Part shown: in pieces, positions 54,855 through 64,000 of the stretch
How positions within the stretch are numbered: the first letter of the stretch is position 1
Layout of the letters: each line of letters opens with the position of its first letter
Assembly (NCBI RefSeq): GCF_005405265.1
Contig: NZ_BJDS01000008.1
Span: 62,001-126,000 of the forward strand
Length of the DNA stretch: 64,000 nucleotides
Direction: 5' to 3'
Source of the DNA: Enterococcus songbeiensis
GTDB taxonomy: Bacteria > Bacillota > Bacilli > Lactobacillales > Enterococcaceae
Made by a program: the position numbers and the translations under genes
The notes under the pieces: model-generated
The model's database searches: none
What the model saw: only the letters and a program-made list of their open reading frames with translations
Told to the model about the DNA's origin: nothing

Positions 54855-55099
54855 TGAAAGTCTATGTTACTTACAAAGATTCCGTTTTGGATCCTCAAGG
54901 AGAAGCCGTAAAAGGAGCCGTTCATCGTTTGGGGTACGAAGAAATTACCGAAATACGAATGGGGAAATATTTTGAAATCAAAGTCGCTTCGTCCAATCGC
55001 CCTGTGGAAATCGCTATTGAAGAAATCTGCGATAAATTATTAGCAAATGTCACGATGGAAAGCTATCGGTTTGAAATCATCACGTTGGAGGAAAAGTAA
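54845..55099 (+). CDS. purS: FGAM synthase subunit PurS
   Basis: 84-residue small subunit that bridges PurL and PurQ and passes ammonia. Motifs [19 protein letters not shown] and RMGKYFEI are family hallmarks. Overlaps purC by 10 nt; purQ begins 1 nt after its stop. Confidence 0.95.
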   Translation: MYLVKVYVTYKDSVLDPQGEAVKGAVHRLGYEEITEIRMGKYFEIKVASSNRPVEIAIEEICDKLLANVTMESYRFEIITLEEK

Positions 55100-55100
55100 A

Positions 55101-55781
55101 ATGAGATTTGCAGTCATTGTTTTTCCCGGTTCAAATTGCGACAAGGATCTTCTCTGGGCGGTACAAGACATCATGGGACAGGAAGCTGCTTATGTTCGTC
55201 ATGATGCCGAATCACTGGTTGGCTTTGATGGTGTGTTGCTGCCGGGAGGATTTTCTTATGGTGATTATTTACGCTGTGGCGCCATTGCCCGGTTTGCACC
55301 GATTATGCAGGAAGTTATTCGTTTTGCTGAAGAAGGAAAACCGGTCTTTGGTACTTGCAATGGGTTTCAATTGTTGACAGAAGCTGGACTTTTACCAGGC
55401 GCTTTACGAAAAAATGATTCCTTACATTTTATTTGCAAGACCGTTTCTTTAGAAGTGAATCCCAATACACCATTTACTTCAGAATATGAAGAGAAAACAG
55501 AGATTCATTTGCCAGTAGCCCATGGGGAAGGCAATTACTATTGTGATGCGGAAACCTTGCAACAATTACAAGACAACAATCAAATCGTCTTTACTTACAA
55601 AAATGAAAACATCAACGGCAGCGTAGCAAATATTGCCGGAATTTGTAATGAGGCGGGGAATGTTTTGGGTATGATGCCTCACCCTGAACGAGCCGTGGAG
55701 GACCTTTTAGGTTCTGAGGATGGCAAAAAGTTCTTTGCTTCAATTATTAAAAACTTTGGAAAGGTGCCGATGAATCAATGA
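55101..55781 (+). CDS. purQ: FGAM synthase glutaminase subunit PurQ
   Basis: Class I glutamine amidotransferase supplying ammonia to PurL. 226 residues from ATG 55101. Nucleophile Cys in FGTCNGFQ, and the His/Glu dyad in [16 protein letters not shown] at the N-terminus is typical. SD GGAGGAAA lies in the end of purS; the stop overlaps the purL ATG. Confidence 0.95.
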   Translation: MRFAVIVFPGSNCDKDLLWAVQDIMGQEAAYVRHDAESLVGFDGVLLPGGFSYGDYLRCGAIARFAPIMQEVIRFAEEGKPVFGTCNGFQLLTEAGLLPGALRKNDSLHFICKTVSLEVNPNTPFTSEYEEKTEIHLPVAHGEGNYYCDAETLQQLQDNNQIVFTYKNENINGSVANIAGICNEAGNVLGMMPHPERAVEDLLGSEDGKKFFASIIKNFGKVPMNQ

Positions 55782-57997
55782 TAACTATGACTGAACCAAC
55801 ACCTGAATGGATCAAAGAAGAAAAGACCTATCTCAACTGGGGATTGTCGGAAGAAGAATACCAGTTGATTGAGAAAATTTTGGGTCGTTTACCAAATTAC
55901 ACAGAAACTGGTTTATTTTCTGTCATGTGGAGTGAGCATTGTTCCTACAAAAACTCCAAACCAGTTTTGAGAAAATTTCCCACGGATGGTCCACAAGTAT
56001 TGCAAGGTCCTGGAGAAGGTGCAGGCATCGTTGATATCGGTGATGGTCAGGCAGTTGTTTTTAAAGCGGAAAGTCATAATCATCCATCTGCTGTTGAACC
56101 ATACGAAGGGGCGGCAACAGGTGTTGGCGGGATTATTCGGGATATTTTCAGCATGGGGGCCCGACCAATCGCTATTTTGGATTCTTTGCGGTTTGGTGAA
56201 TTGACCAACTCACGAACAAAGTATTTATTGGAAGAAATCGTTGCCGGAATCAGTGGGTATGGCAATTGTATCGGTATTCCGACAGTTGGCGGCGAAATCA
56301 GTTTTGATTCTTGCTATGAAGGCAATCCGCTGGTCAATGCCATGTGTGTTGGATTGATTGAGCACAAAGATATTCAAAAGGGTCAGGCAAAAGGTGTTGG
56401 AAATACTATTATGTACGTCGGGGCAAAAACTGGTCGTGATGGGATTCATGGTGCGACATTTGCTTCGGAAGAATTTGTTGAAGGGGAAGAACAGCAACGT
56501 TCTGCCGTTCAAGTCGGTGACCCCTTCATGGAAAAACTATTGCTGGAAGCCTGTTTGGAATTGATTTTAGATCATGCGGATATTTTAGTGGGAATTCAAG
56601 ACATGGGAGCAGCAGGATTGGTTTCATCTAGTTCTGAAATGGCATCGAAAGCTGGTTCCGGGTTAAAACTATTTTTAGATGATGTTCCTCAACGGGAAAG
56701 CGAAATGACACCATATGAAATGATGCTCTCTGAATCGCAAGAACGTATGTTGATTTGTGTCAAACAAGGACATGAAGAAGAAGTCGTTGCCTTATTTCGC
56801 AAGTACGATTTAGAGGCGGTATCGATTGGTGAAGTAACTGATGACGGTATGTATCGTCTTTACCATAAAGGGCATTTAGTCGCTGATCTTCCAGTTGATG
56901 CCTTAGCAGAGGATGCACCGGTTTATCAGAAGGAGCGAAAAGAACCTGCCCGTATCAGCGCTTTTCAAAAAATTCCCGATTTTTATCCAGTAATTTCTGA
57001 TGGGGCTGCTACTTATTTAGAGTTGCTTCGTCAACCAACCATCGCATCAAAAAAATCAATTTATGAAACGTATGATAGTCAAGTTTTAACTAATACCGTT
57101 GTGGCACCGGGAAGTGATGGTGCAGTATTACGAATTCGTGGAACAAATAAAGCGCTGGCGATGACCACCGACTGCAATGGTCGGTATCTCTATTTGAATC
57201 CTGAAATCGGCGGACAGATGGCTGTAGCAGAAGCTGCTAGAAATATTGTTGCCAGCGGTGGAAAACCATTAGCAATCACTGACTGCCTAAATTACGGGTC
57301 CCCAGATAAACCAGAAGGCTTTTGGGAGTTGTGGACTTCGGCCGATGGTATTGCAAAAGCCTGTGAAGTTTTAGAAACTCCAGTGATTTCGGGGAATGTT
57401 TCTTTATACAATGAAACAAATGGCCGCAGTGTTTACCCAACTCCTGTAATCGGAATGGTCGGACTGATTGAAAATGTAGCCGACATTACAACGCAGGAAT
57501 TTAAGAAAGTTGGAGATTTGATTTACGTTCTTGGCGATACACAAGCTGATTTTAATGGGTCAGAAATTCAAAAATTGCAAATCGGGAAAATTGAGGGGAA
57601 ATTGATGGCCTTTGATTTAGCCGTTGAAAAGAAAAATCAAGAAATTCTTTTAGCTGCTATTCAGGCAGGATTGATTGCAAGTGCCCACGATTGTTCAGAG
57701 GGGGGTCTAGCTGTTGCACTTGCAGAAGCTGCTTTTCCAAATGAATTTGGGATTGATGTAACCTTGACTTTCCCTAAAGAATGGTTATTTTCTGAAACTC
57801 AATCTCGCTTCGTTCTTTCAGTAAAACCAGAAAGACAACAAGCCTTTGAAAAAATGGTCGGTTCATTCGCAACAGCAATCGGTGTTGTGACAGATGACGC
57901 CATCTTGAAGGTTCAATTAAGGGACGACAAAATTCAGTTACCAACGAAAATGGCAAAAGAAGCCTGGGAGGAAGCCATTCCATGTCTTATGAAGTAA
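55778..57997 (+). CDS. purL: FGAM synthase large subunit PurL (small type)
   Basis: Makes FGAM from FGAR, ATP and ammonia. 739 residues, the short Gram-positive form that needs PurS and PurQ. Motifs: [45 protein letters not shown] and [16 protein letters not shown]. The ATG overlaps the purQ stop as ATGA. Confidence 0.96.
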   Translation: MITMTEPTPEWIKEEKTYLNWGLSEEEYQLIEKILGRLPNYTETGLFSVMWSEHCSYKNSKPVLRKFPTDGPQVLQGPGEGAGIVDIGDGQAVVFKAESHNHPSAVEPYEGAATGVGGIIRDIFSMGARPIAILDSLRFGELTNSRTKYLLEEIVAGISGYGNCIGIPTVGGEISFDSCYEGNPLVNAMCVGLIEHKDIQKGQAKGVGNTIMYVGAKTGRDGIHGATFASEEFVEGEEQQRSAVQVGDPFMEKLLLEACLELILDHADILVGIQDMGAAGLVSSSSEMASKAGSGLKLFLDDVPQRESEMTPYEMMLSESQERMLICVKQGHEEEVVALFRKYDLEAVSIGEVTDDGMYRLYHKGHLVADLPVDALAEDAPVYQKERKEPARISAFQKIPDFYPVISDGAATYLELLRQPTIASKKSIYETYDSQVLTNTVVAPGSDGAVLRIRGTNKALAMTTDCNGRYLYLNPEIGGQMAVAEAARNIVASGGKPLAITDCLNYGSPDKPEGFWELWTSADGIAKACEVLETPVISGNVSLYNETNGRSVYPTPVIGMVGLIENVADITTQEFKKVGDLIYVLGDTQADFNGSEIQKLQIGKIEGKLMAFDLAVEKKNQEILLAAIQAGLIASAHDCSEGGLAVALAEAAFPNEFGIDVTLTFPKEWLFSETQSRFVLSVKPERQQAFEKMVGSFATAIGVVTDDAILKVQLRDDKIQLPTKMAKEAWEEAIPCLMK

Positions 57998-59421
57998 AAA
58001 GCTTAAATGAGGAGTGCGGAATCTTTGGTGTGTGGGGGCATGCCGATGCAGCTCGGGTGACATATTTTGGTTTGCACAGTTTACAACATCGTGGGCAAGA
58101 AGGCGCAGGAATTGTTGCGAATAAAAACGGCAAGCTGAAAGGGCATCGAGACTTAGGTCTGCTATCCGAAGTTTTCAGAGATGACCGACAACTGGCTTGC
58201 CTGGAGGGAGAAGGAGCCATCGGACATGTGCGCTATGCTACTGCGGGAAATGGTAGTGTAGACAACATCCAGCCTTTTCTTTTCAAATTTTATGATTGCC
58301 AAATTGGTTTAGCCCACAATGGTAATCTGACGAATGCACGGAGTTTGCGGACTGATTTAGAAGCAAACGGTGCGATTTTCCATTCTAATTCAGATACAGA
58401 ATTATTGATGCATTTACTTCGACGCAGCAAGCAAACCACTTTTTTAGAACAACTGAAAGAAGCTCTAAACCAAGTGAAGGGCGGTTTTGCTTATCTTTTA
58501 ATAAAAGAAGACTGTCTGATCGCAGCGTTAGATCCTAATGGCTTTCGTCCTTTAGCAATTGGTCAAATGAAAAATGGTGCGTACGTGGTTGCTTCTGAAA
58601 CCTGTGCATTAGAAGTGATTGGTGCGTCCTTTGTACGGGATGTCCAACCAGGAGAAATCGTGACGATTAATGATCAAGGTATTCACATCACCACTTATAC
58701 AACAGAAACGCAACCAGCAATCTGTGCGATGGAGTATATCTATTTTGCTCGTCCGGATTCAAATATCGCGGGTGTCAATGTTCATACTGCTAGAAAAAAC
58801 ATGGGTAGACGTTTAGCAAAAGAAGCACCAGTGGAAGCTGACATGGTAATTGGTGTTCCCAATTCCTCTTTATCGGCAGCAAGCGGCTATGCAGAAGCGT
58901 CGGGAATTCCCTATGAGCTTGGTTTGGTAAAAAATCAATACATTGCCCGAACGTTTATTCAACCTACACAGGAATTGCGAGAACAAGGAGTGCGCATGAA
59001 ACTTTCTGCTGTACGGGGAGTCGTTGAGGGAAAAAGGGTAATCATGGTAGATGATTCCATTGTCAGAGGAACCACAAGTCGTCGAATCGTGCAACTGCTA
59101 AAAGAGGCTGGAGCAAAAGAAGTTCACGTGCGAATTGCTTCTCCGCCATTGAAATATCCTTGTTTTTACGGAATCGACATTCAAACCCGCAAAGAATTGA
59201 TTGCGGCCAATCATTCCATTACTGAGATTCAGCAATGTATTGGGGCAGATTCGTTGAGCTTTTTAAGTGAACAGGGCTTGATTGACGCCATCGGCTTGAA
59301 CTTTGATGCTCCTTATACCGGCTTGTGTATGGCCTATTTTAACGGGGATTACCCAACGCCGTTGTACGATTATGAAGAAAAATATCTTGCATCGCTGAAA
59401 GAACAGACATCATTTTTTTAA
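57982..59421 (+). CDS. purF: Amidophosphoribosyltransferase PurF
   Basis: First committed step: PRPP plus glutamine to phosphoribosylamine. 479 residues. An 11-residue propeptide precedes the catalytic Cys12 ([11 protein letters not shown]), so it is the self-processed Bacillus type. The PRPP loop is [14 protein letters not shown]. Overlaps purL by 16 nt. Confidence 0.96.
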   Translation: MSYEVKSLNEECGIFGVWGHADAARVTYFGLHSLQHRGQEGAGIVANKNGKLKGHRDLGLLSEVFRDDRQLACLEGEGAIGHVRYATAGNGSVDNIQPFLFKFYDCQIGLAHNGNLTNARSLRTDLEANGAIFHSNSDTELLMHLLRRSKQTTFLEQLKEALNQVKGGFAYLLIKEDCLIAALDPNGFRPLAIGQMKNGAYVVASETCALEVIGASFVRDVQPGEIVTINDQGIHITTYTTETQPAICAMEYIYFARPDSNIAGVNVHTARKNMGRRLAKEAPVEADMVIGVPNSSLSAASGYAEASGIPYELGLVKNQYIARTFIQPTQELREQGVRMKLSAVRGVVEGKRVIMVDDSIVRGTTSRRIVQLLKEAGAKEVHVRIASPPLKYPCFYGIDIQTRKELIAANHSITEIQQCIGADSLSFLSEQGLIDAIGLNFDAPYTGLCMAYFNGDYPTPLYDYEEKYLASLKEQTSFF

Positions 59422-59433
59422 AGGAGAGATTAC

Positions 59434-60480
59434 GTGACAAACGCATACGCGAAAGCTGGGGTAGATGTGGAAGCCGGCTATGAAGTGGTTGAACGAATCA
59501 AAAAACATGTAGAAAAAACAAAAAGACTCGGTGTGATGGGAAGTCTGGGTGGCTTTGGCGGTTGTTTTGATCTTTCCGCACTTTCTGTGAAAGAACCGGT
59601 ATTGGTTTCTGGAACGGATGGCGTCGGAACGAAATTGCTGGTTGCCATTCAAGAAGGTAAACATGATACGATTGGCATTGATTGTGTTGCCATGTGTGTG
59701 AATGATATCGTGGCACAAGGAGCAGAACCATTGTATTTTCTAGACTATATTGCTACCGGAAAAAATCAGCCCGCTCGATTGGAACAAGTGGTAGCGGGGG
59801 TTGCTGAGGGCTGTCTACAGGCTGGCGCAGCTTTGATTGGCGGTGAAACAGCAGAAATGCCTGGAATGTACGGTGAGGGAGAATACGATTTGGCTGGTTT
59901 TGCTGTTGGTATCGCTGAAAAAAGTCAGTTGATTACTGGGGAAACTATCCAAGCCGGTGATTATTTAGTTGGACTACCCTCATCAGGAATCCATTCCAAC
60001 GGCTATTCACTGGTTCGGAAAATCTTTTTTGACGACCATCATTTTTCAGGAAGCCAGCAGTTACCAGAATTAGGAAATGAATCACTGGGGACTGTTTTAT
60101 TGACGCCAACAAAAATTTATGTGAAGGCGTTATTGCCATTAATTAAAGAACAACTGGTTGCCGGTGTCGCCCATATTACTGGGGGAGGTTTTGTTGAAAA
60201 TATTCCTCGAATGCTGCCGGAAAATTTATCGGCTGAAATGGAAAAAGGAACTTGGCCGGTATTACCGATTTTTCATGTCCTAAAAAAATACGGTGAATTG
60301 TCAGAAGCGGAAATGTATGAAATTTTTAATATGGGTATCGGAATGGTTTTAGCTGTTACGCCAGAAAACCTTGCGAAAGTTCAAGCGTCCTTGCTGAAAT
60401 CAGGGGAAGAAAGTTTTGTCATCGGAAAAGTTGTTCCTAAGAAAAAGGACGCAGTAGTGGTGAAAGGATCAACAGAATGA
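59434..60480 (+). CDS. purM: AIR synthetase PurM
   Basis: Closes the imidazole ring: FGAM to AIR with ATP. 348 residues, GTG start behind AAGGAGAG. Motifs [34 protein letters not shown] and [12 protein letters not shown]. The stop overlaps the purN start as ATGA. Confidence 0.96.
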   Translation: MTNAYAKAGVDVEAGYEVVERIKKHVEKTKRLGVMGSLGGFGGCFDLSALSVKEPVLVSGTDGVGTKLLVAIQEGKHDTIGIDCVAMCVNDIVAQGAEPLYFLDYIATGKNQPARLEQVVAGVAEGCLQAGAALIGGETAEMPGMYGEGEYDLAGFAVGIAEKSQLITGETIQAGDYLVGLPSSGIHSNGYSLVRKIFFDDHHFSGSQQLPELGNESLGTVLLTPTKIYVKALLPLIKEQLVAGVAHITGGGFVENIPRMLPENLSAEMEKGTWPVLPIFHVLKKYGELSEAEMYEIFNMGIGMVLAVTPENLAKVQASLLKSGEESFVIGKVVPKKKDAVVVKGSTE

Positions 60481-61070
60481 GGGTCGCTGTGTTGGCATCA
60501 GGAAATGGCAGTAACTTTGAGGCAATTGTGAAAAGTTATCAACGACGAGAGATTCCCGGAGAACTTGTTTTGCTTTTTTCAGATAAAAAAGAGTCCTACG
60601 CAATGAAACGGGCTGAAATGCATGGAATTCCAGCATTCACTTTTTCGCCAAAAGATTTTCCTTCAAAAGACTGCTATGAAGAAGCCCTTTTTGATTTATT
60701 TGCGGACCACCGGATTGATTACTTGATTTTGGCCGGTTATCTACGAATTATCGGTAAAAAATTATTACAGGCTTTTCCTAACCGGATTATTAATATTCAT
60801 CCTTCTTTGTTGCCGGCATTTCCGGGACTTCACGGAATCGAAGACGCTTTTTCATACGGAGTGAAAATGACCGGAGTCACCGTTCATTTTGTGGATGATG
60901 GCGTTGATACTGGACCAATTGTTGCACAAAAAGGTGTATCGATCTTACCGGAGGATACTCTCGAAATTTTGACAGAAAAAATTCATCGGGTGGAACATCA
61001 GTTGTATCCCAAAACGATTGCAGAACTATTCAAACAGGAGGAAGCAAGAAATGAAACGAGCATTGATTAG
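60477..61070 (+). CDS. purN: GAR transformylase PurN
   Basis: Transfers formyl from 10-formyl-THF to GAR. 197 residues. [13 protein letters not shown] and the catalytic [13 protein letters not shown] (Asn, His) with Asp in [10 protein letters not shown]. No purT-like gene is near. purH overlaps its last 20 nt. Confidence 0.96.
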   Translation: MRVAVLASGNGSNFEAIVKSYQRREIPGELVLLFSDKKESYAMKRAEMHGIPAFTFSPKDFPSKDCYEEALFDLFADHRIDYLILAGYLRIIGKKLLQAFPNRIINIHPSLLPAFPGLHGIEDAFSYGVKMTGVTVHFVDDGVDTGPIVAQKGVSILPEDTLEILTEKIHRVEHQLYPKTIAELFKQEEARNETSID

Positions 61071-62586
61071 CGTATCGGATAAAACAGGCATTCTTGAATT
61101 GGCAAAAGGGTTATTGGCAGCCGGATTTGAAATCATCTCCACCGGAGGGACGCAAAAAGTTTTAGCTGACGCAAATATCGAGACGATTACGATTGAGTCA
61201 GTCACCGGTTTCCCGGAGATGATGGACGGACGGGTAAAAACACTCCATCCGGCAATTCATGGCGGATTGTTGGCGCGGCGAGATTTATCAGCGCATCTTG
61301 CGGCAATGGAAGCCCATCAGATTTCGCCAATTGATTTAGTTGTAGTCAATCTTTATCCCTTTAAAGAAACGATTCAGCAGCCGGATGTCACCGTTGCTGA
61401 GGCAATTGAACAAATTGATATCGGTGGTCCTAGCATGTTGCGTTCAGCGGCAAAAAACCATGCTTCAGTTACCGTACTCGTTGATCCAGCCGATTATTCC
61501 GTTGTATTACAGGAGTTAGCTGAGGAGGGCGTAACTCTTACTACGAGACAACGGCTTGCTGCAAAAGTTTTTCGTCACACGGCTGCCTATGATGCATTGA
61601 TTGCAGAGTTTTTGACAGAGAAGTTTGAAAAAGAAACTCCTGAAAAAGTAACTGTCACTTATGAGTTGAAACAGTCATTGCGTTATGGGGAAAATAGTCA
61701 CCAAAGAGCAACGTTTTATCAATCAGCATTGCCGGTTGCCTATTCCATTGCTAGTGGAACACAGTTGCATGGGAAAGAATTATCTTACAATAATATCAAG
61801 GATGCTGATGCTGCTTTGCGGATTGCCAGAGAATTTTCTGAACCGACAGTTGTTGCTTTGAAGCACATGAATCCTTGTGGCATTGGTAGAGGAGCAACGA
61901 TTGAGGAAGCCTATGATTTTGCCTATGAAGCTGATCCGATTTCGATTTTTGGTGGAGTAGTGGTGTTGAATCGGGAAGTTGATTTATCAATCGCTGAAAA
62001 AATGCATCGTTTATTTTTAGAAATCATTCTGGCACCCTCGTTTACGCCGGAAGCTTTTGAGGTGTTAGCTAGCAAGAAAAATTTGCGATTAATGACAGTC
62101 GATTTTGATTCAACAGCAACGAAAGAAACAGAAATGGTTTCGGTTTTAGGTGGTGTGTTGATTCAAGAACAAGATATTCTTCAAGAGGATGAAAGCCAGT
62201 GGCAAGTGGTCACGAAACGGCAACCAACCGAAGCAGAAAAACAAGCGTTGCAATTTGCTTGGAAAGCAGTCAAGCATGTGAAATCAAATGCGATTCTTCT
62301 TGCAAACCAATACCAAACTGTGGGAATCGGTGCTGGTCAAATGAATCGAGTAGGTTCGATGAAAATTGCAATCCAGCAGGCAGAAGAAAACAATAAGTTA
62401 ACCGATGCTGTAGTGGCAAGTGATGCATTTTTTCCAATGAGTGACAGTGTGGAATTTGCAGCCCAGCATGGAATCCGGGCAATCATTCAACCTGGTGGCA
62501 GCATCAAGGATCAAGAATCCATTGACATGGCAAATAAATACGATATTGCCATGATTTTTACCGGTGTACGTCATTTTAGACATTAA
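61051..62586 (+). CDS. purH: Bifunctional AICAR transformylase/IMP cyclohydrolase PurH
   Basis: Last two steps to IMP. 511 residues from ATG 61051 (CAGGAGGA upstream; the longer frame starts before the SD). N-terminal cyclohydrolase (about 1-190, [23 protein letters not shown]) and C-terminal transformylase with [18 protein letters not shown] and [12 protein letters not shown]. Confidence 0.96.
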   Translation: MKRALISVSDKTGILELAKGLLAAGFEIISTGGTQKVLADANIETITIESVTGFPEMMDGRVKTLHPAIHGGLLARRDLSAHLAAMEAHQISPIDLVVVNLYPFKETIQQPDVTVAEAIEQIDIGGPSMLRSAAKNHASVTVLVDPADYSVVLQELAEEGVTLTTRQRLAAKVFRHTAAYDALIAEFLTEKFEKETPEKVTVTYELKQSLRYGENSHQRATFYQSALPVAYSIASGTQLHGKELSYNNIKDADAALRIAREFSEPTVVALKHMNPCGIGRGATIEEAYDFAYEADPISIFGGVVVLNREVDLSIAEKMHRLFLEIILAPSFTPEAFEVLASKKNLRLMTVDFDSTATKETEMVSVLGGVLIQEQDILQEDESQWQVVTKRQPTEAEKQALQFAWKAVKHVKSNAILLANQYQTVGIGAGQMNRVGSMKIAIQQAEENNKLTDAVVASDAFFPMSDSVEFAAQHGIRAIIQPGGSIKDQESIDMANKYDIAMIFTGVRHFRH

Positions 62587-62608
62587 CCTAAGTTTCTAGG
62601 AGGAAGCC

Positions 62609-63865
62609 ATGAAAATATTAGTAATCGGCAGCGGTGGGAGAGAACATGCCATTGCGAGAAAATTATTGGCAGAAAAACAGGTCACTGCGGTTTATTGTGC
62701 TAAAGGAAATCCGGGAATGACCAAAGACGGGATTTGTTTAGTGGATATTCCAGAAGACGACCATGAGGCATTGATCGATTTTGTTAAAAAAGAAAATATT
62801 GCTTGGACTTTCGTAGGACCAGAAATTCCTTTATTGAATGGCATTGTTGATGATTTCCAACAGGCAGGTTGTAAAATTTTTGGCCCTACTAAAGCAGCAG
62901 CCGAGATTGAAGGATCGAAGGATTTTGCGAAAAAATTGATGCAAGACAATGGCATTCCAACGGCGGCGTTTCAAACCTTTATAGAACTTGCTCCTGCTGT
63001 GGAATATGTGAAAGAGCAAGGGGTACCGATTGTTATCAAAGCAGACGGATTAGCGGCAGGAAAAGGGGTAGTAGTGGCAGAAACATTGCCCCAAGCGATC
63101 CATGCGTTAGAAGATATGCTGGCACGCCATAAATTTGGCAAAAGTGGAGCAAAGGTCGTAATCGAAGAATTTCTTGATGGTGAGGAATTTTCATTAATGG
63201 CATTTGTTAAAGGCAGCGAAGTTTATCCAATGGTCATCGCACAAGACCATAAGCGGGCGTACGATGGTGATCATGGCCCCAACACTGGTGGAATGGGGGC
63301 GTATTCTCCAGTTCCGCAAATTTCGGATGCGTTGGTAGCCGAAGCAGTAGAAAAAGTTTTGAAACCGGCTGCCATAGGGATGATTGAAAAAAACATTCCC
63401 TTTCAAGGAATTTTGTATGCGGGTTTGATTGCTACAGAAAAAGGCCCCAAAGTGATTGAATTTAATGCCCGGTTTGGTGACCCGGAAACACAAGTCGTTT
63501 TACCACGACTATCTTCAAGCTTGTTTCAAATCATTGATGATTTGCTGAATGATAAAGTACCAACAATTACATGGTCACCACAGGCTTCCCTTGGGGTTGT
63601 TGTCGCCGCAGAAGGCTATCCAGAAAAATACCAACAGGGAATGCCGATTCCATCCATTCTTTCATCGAAAGTTCGTGTGTCTTATGCCGGGGTTGCAGAA
63701 TCAGAAAACGGAACCTTACAGGCAAATGGAGGCAGGGTTTTCTTGGTAGAAGCGACCGGCAGTACTTTGGATGAAGCAAAAAGGCAAGTGTATCAGACGC
63801 TAGATGAATTACCTCTGTCCAAAATGTTTTATCGCCACGATATTGGAGAAAAAGCAGGAAGCTAA
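62609..63865 (+). CDS. purD: Phosphoribosylamine-glycine ligase PurD
   Basis: Second step: glycine is joined to phosphoribosylamine. 418-residue ATP-grasp enzyme. VIGSGGREHAIARKL, GPEIPLLNG, IKADGLAAGKGVVVA, PNTGGMGAYSPVP and EFNARFGDPETQ are family motifs. SD AGGAGG. Last gene of the operon; no clear terminator follows inside the window. Confidence 0.96.
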   Translation: MKILVIGSGGREHAIARKLLAEKQVTAVYCAKGNPGMTKDGICLVDIPEDDHEALIDFVKKENIAWTFVGPEIPLLNGIVDDFQQAGCKIFGPTKAAAEIEGSKDFAKKLMQDNGIPTAAFQTFIELAPAVEYVKEQGVPIVIKADGLAAGKGVVVAETLPQAIHALEDMLARHKFGKSGAKVVIEEFLDGEEFSLMAFVKGSEVYPMVIAQDHKRAYDGDHGPNTGGMGAYSPVPQISDALVAEAVEKVLKPAAIGMIEKNIPFQGILYAGLIATEKGPKVIEFNARFGDPETQVVLPRLSSSLFQIIDDLLNDKVPTITWSPQASLGVVVAAEGYPEKYQQGMPIPSILSSKVRVSYAGVAESENGTLQANGGRVFLVEATGSTLDEAKRQVYQTLDELPLSKMFYRHDIGEKAGS

Positions 63866-64000
63866 TCTTCAAAATTTATCATAGAAAATGAAGCCTTTTC
63901 ATGAATGGTTGTGGTACAATTTGACATGAAAGCAACATATGCCGATTCTTTGGCGGGTCTCATTCGTGGATGGGAATACGGCATGAAAATAGGTTAAAGT
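63866..64000 (+). promoter_or_regulatory. Promoter and structured leader at the right window edge
   Basis: TGGTACAAT (63912-63920), an extended -10, is followed by a ten-pair stem ATGCCGATTC/GAATACGGCAT with one bulged A (63939-63984) and a 25-nt loop. No open frame begins here. It looks like the 5' part of a structured leader or small RNA belonging to a gene outside the window. I could not match it to a known riboswitch class. Confidence 0.45.

Overview
The window is about 64 kb of low-GC Firmicutes chromosome, most likely from Enterococcus or a close relative among the Lactobacillales. The evidence is the order trmFO-xerC-hslV-hslU-codY, the plsY/CoA-binding/parE/parC block, pflB-pflA-ppaC, a 678-residue low-affinity class B penicillin-binding protein of the enterococcal Pbp5/Pbp4 type, strong AAGGAGG-type ribosome binding sites and many T-tailed terminators. 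I cannot name the species. It is almost entirely ordinary chromosome: I see no CRISPR array, insertion sequence, prophage or integrated plasmid.

Layout. 1-5.9 kb: trmFO (5' end cut by the window), xerC, hslV-hslU, codY and an aldose-epimerase-like gene. 6-11.8 kb: plsY facing away from a CoA-binding protein gene and parE-parC (topoisomerase IV). 12-16.2 kb: pyruvate formate-lyase and its activase with a candidate Rex operator, then family II pyrophosphatase. 16.3-19.5 kb: small hypothetical and membrane proteins. 19.9-29.8 kb: a glycogen operon, glgB-glgC-glgD-glgA-glgP, plus a GH13 debranching-type enzyme whose reading frame is broken at a run of nine T. 29.9-32.2 kb: an uncharacterised basic protein, a methyltransferase-like membrane protein, tRNA-Leu(GAG) and a 56-residue membrane microprotein encoded divergently from the tRNA. 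32.3-36.1 kb: alaA-type aminotransferase, an RRNPP-like regulator and nagA. 36.3-42.1 kb: an ABC transporter with a coiled-coil FtsX-type permease, then two divergent ArAE/FUSC-type membrane proteins. 42.2-46 kb: an oxidoreductase, a hypothetical protein, an M15 carboxypeptidase, a GH73 glucosaminidase and a probable TIM-barrel protein.

46-63.9 kb is purine metabolism. A guanine-type riboswitch precedes xpt-pbuX (salvage). purE-purK-purB and purC-S-Q-L-F-M-N-H-D then supply every enzyme from PRPP to IMP. The two de novo operons are separated by a minus-strand pbp5-type gene and a small hypothetical gene. Both pur promoters carry a PurR-box-like CGAACGATT exactly 34 nt before the start of the -35 hexamer, with a second inverted element at the same offset. 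This fits the activating PurR arrangement known from Lactococcus.

Most unusual points: the T9 frameshift in the glycogen-operon GH13 gene; two envelope-protein genes whose only well-placed start codons are AUA and AUU; the matched bipartite PurR sites; overlapping divergent promoters at the tRNA/microprotein locus; and a structured leader cut off by the right edge of the window. I found nothing I would call a wholly new multi-gene system.
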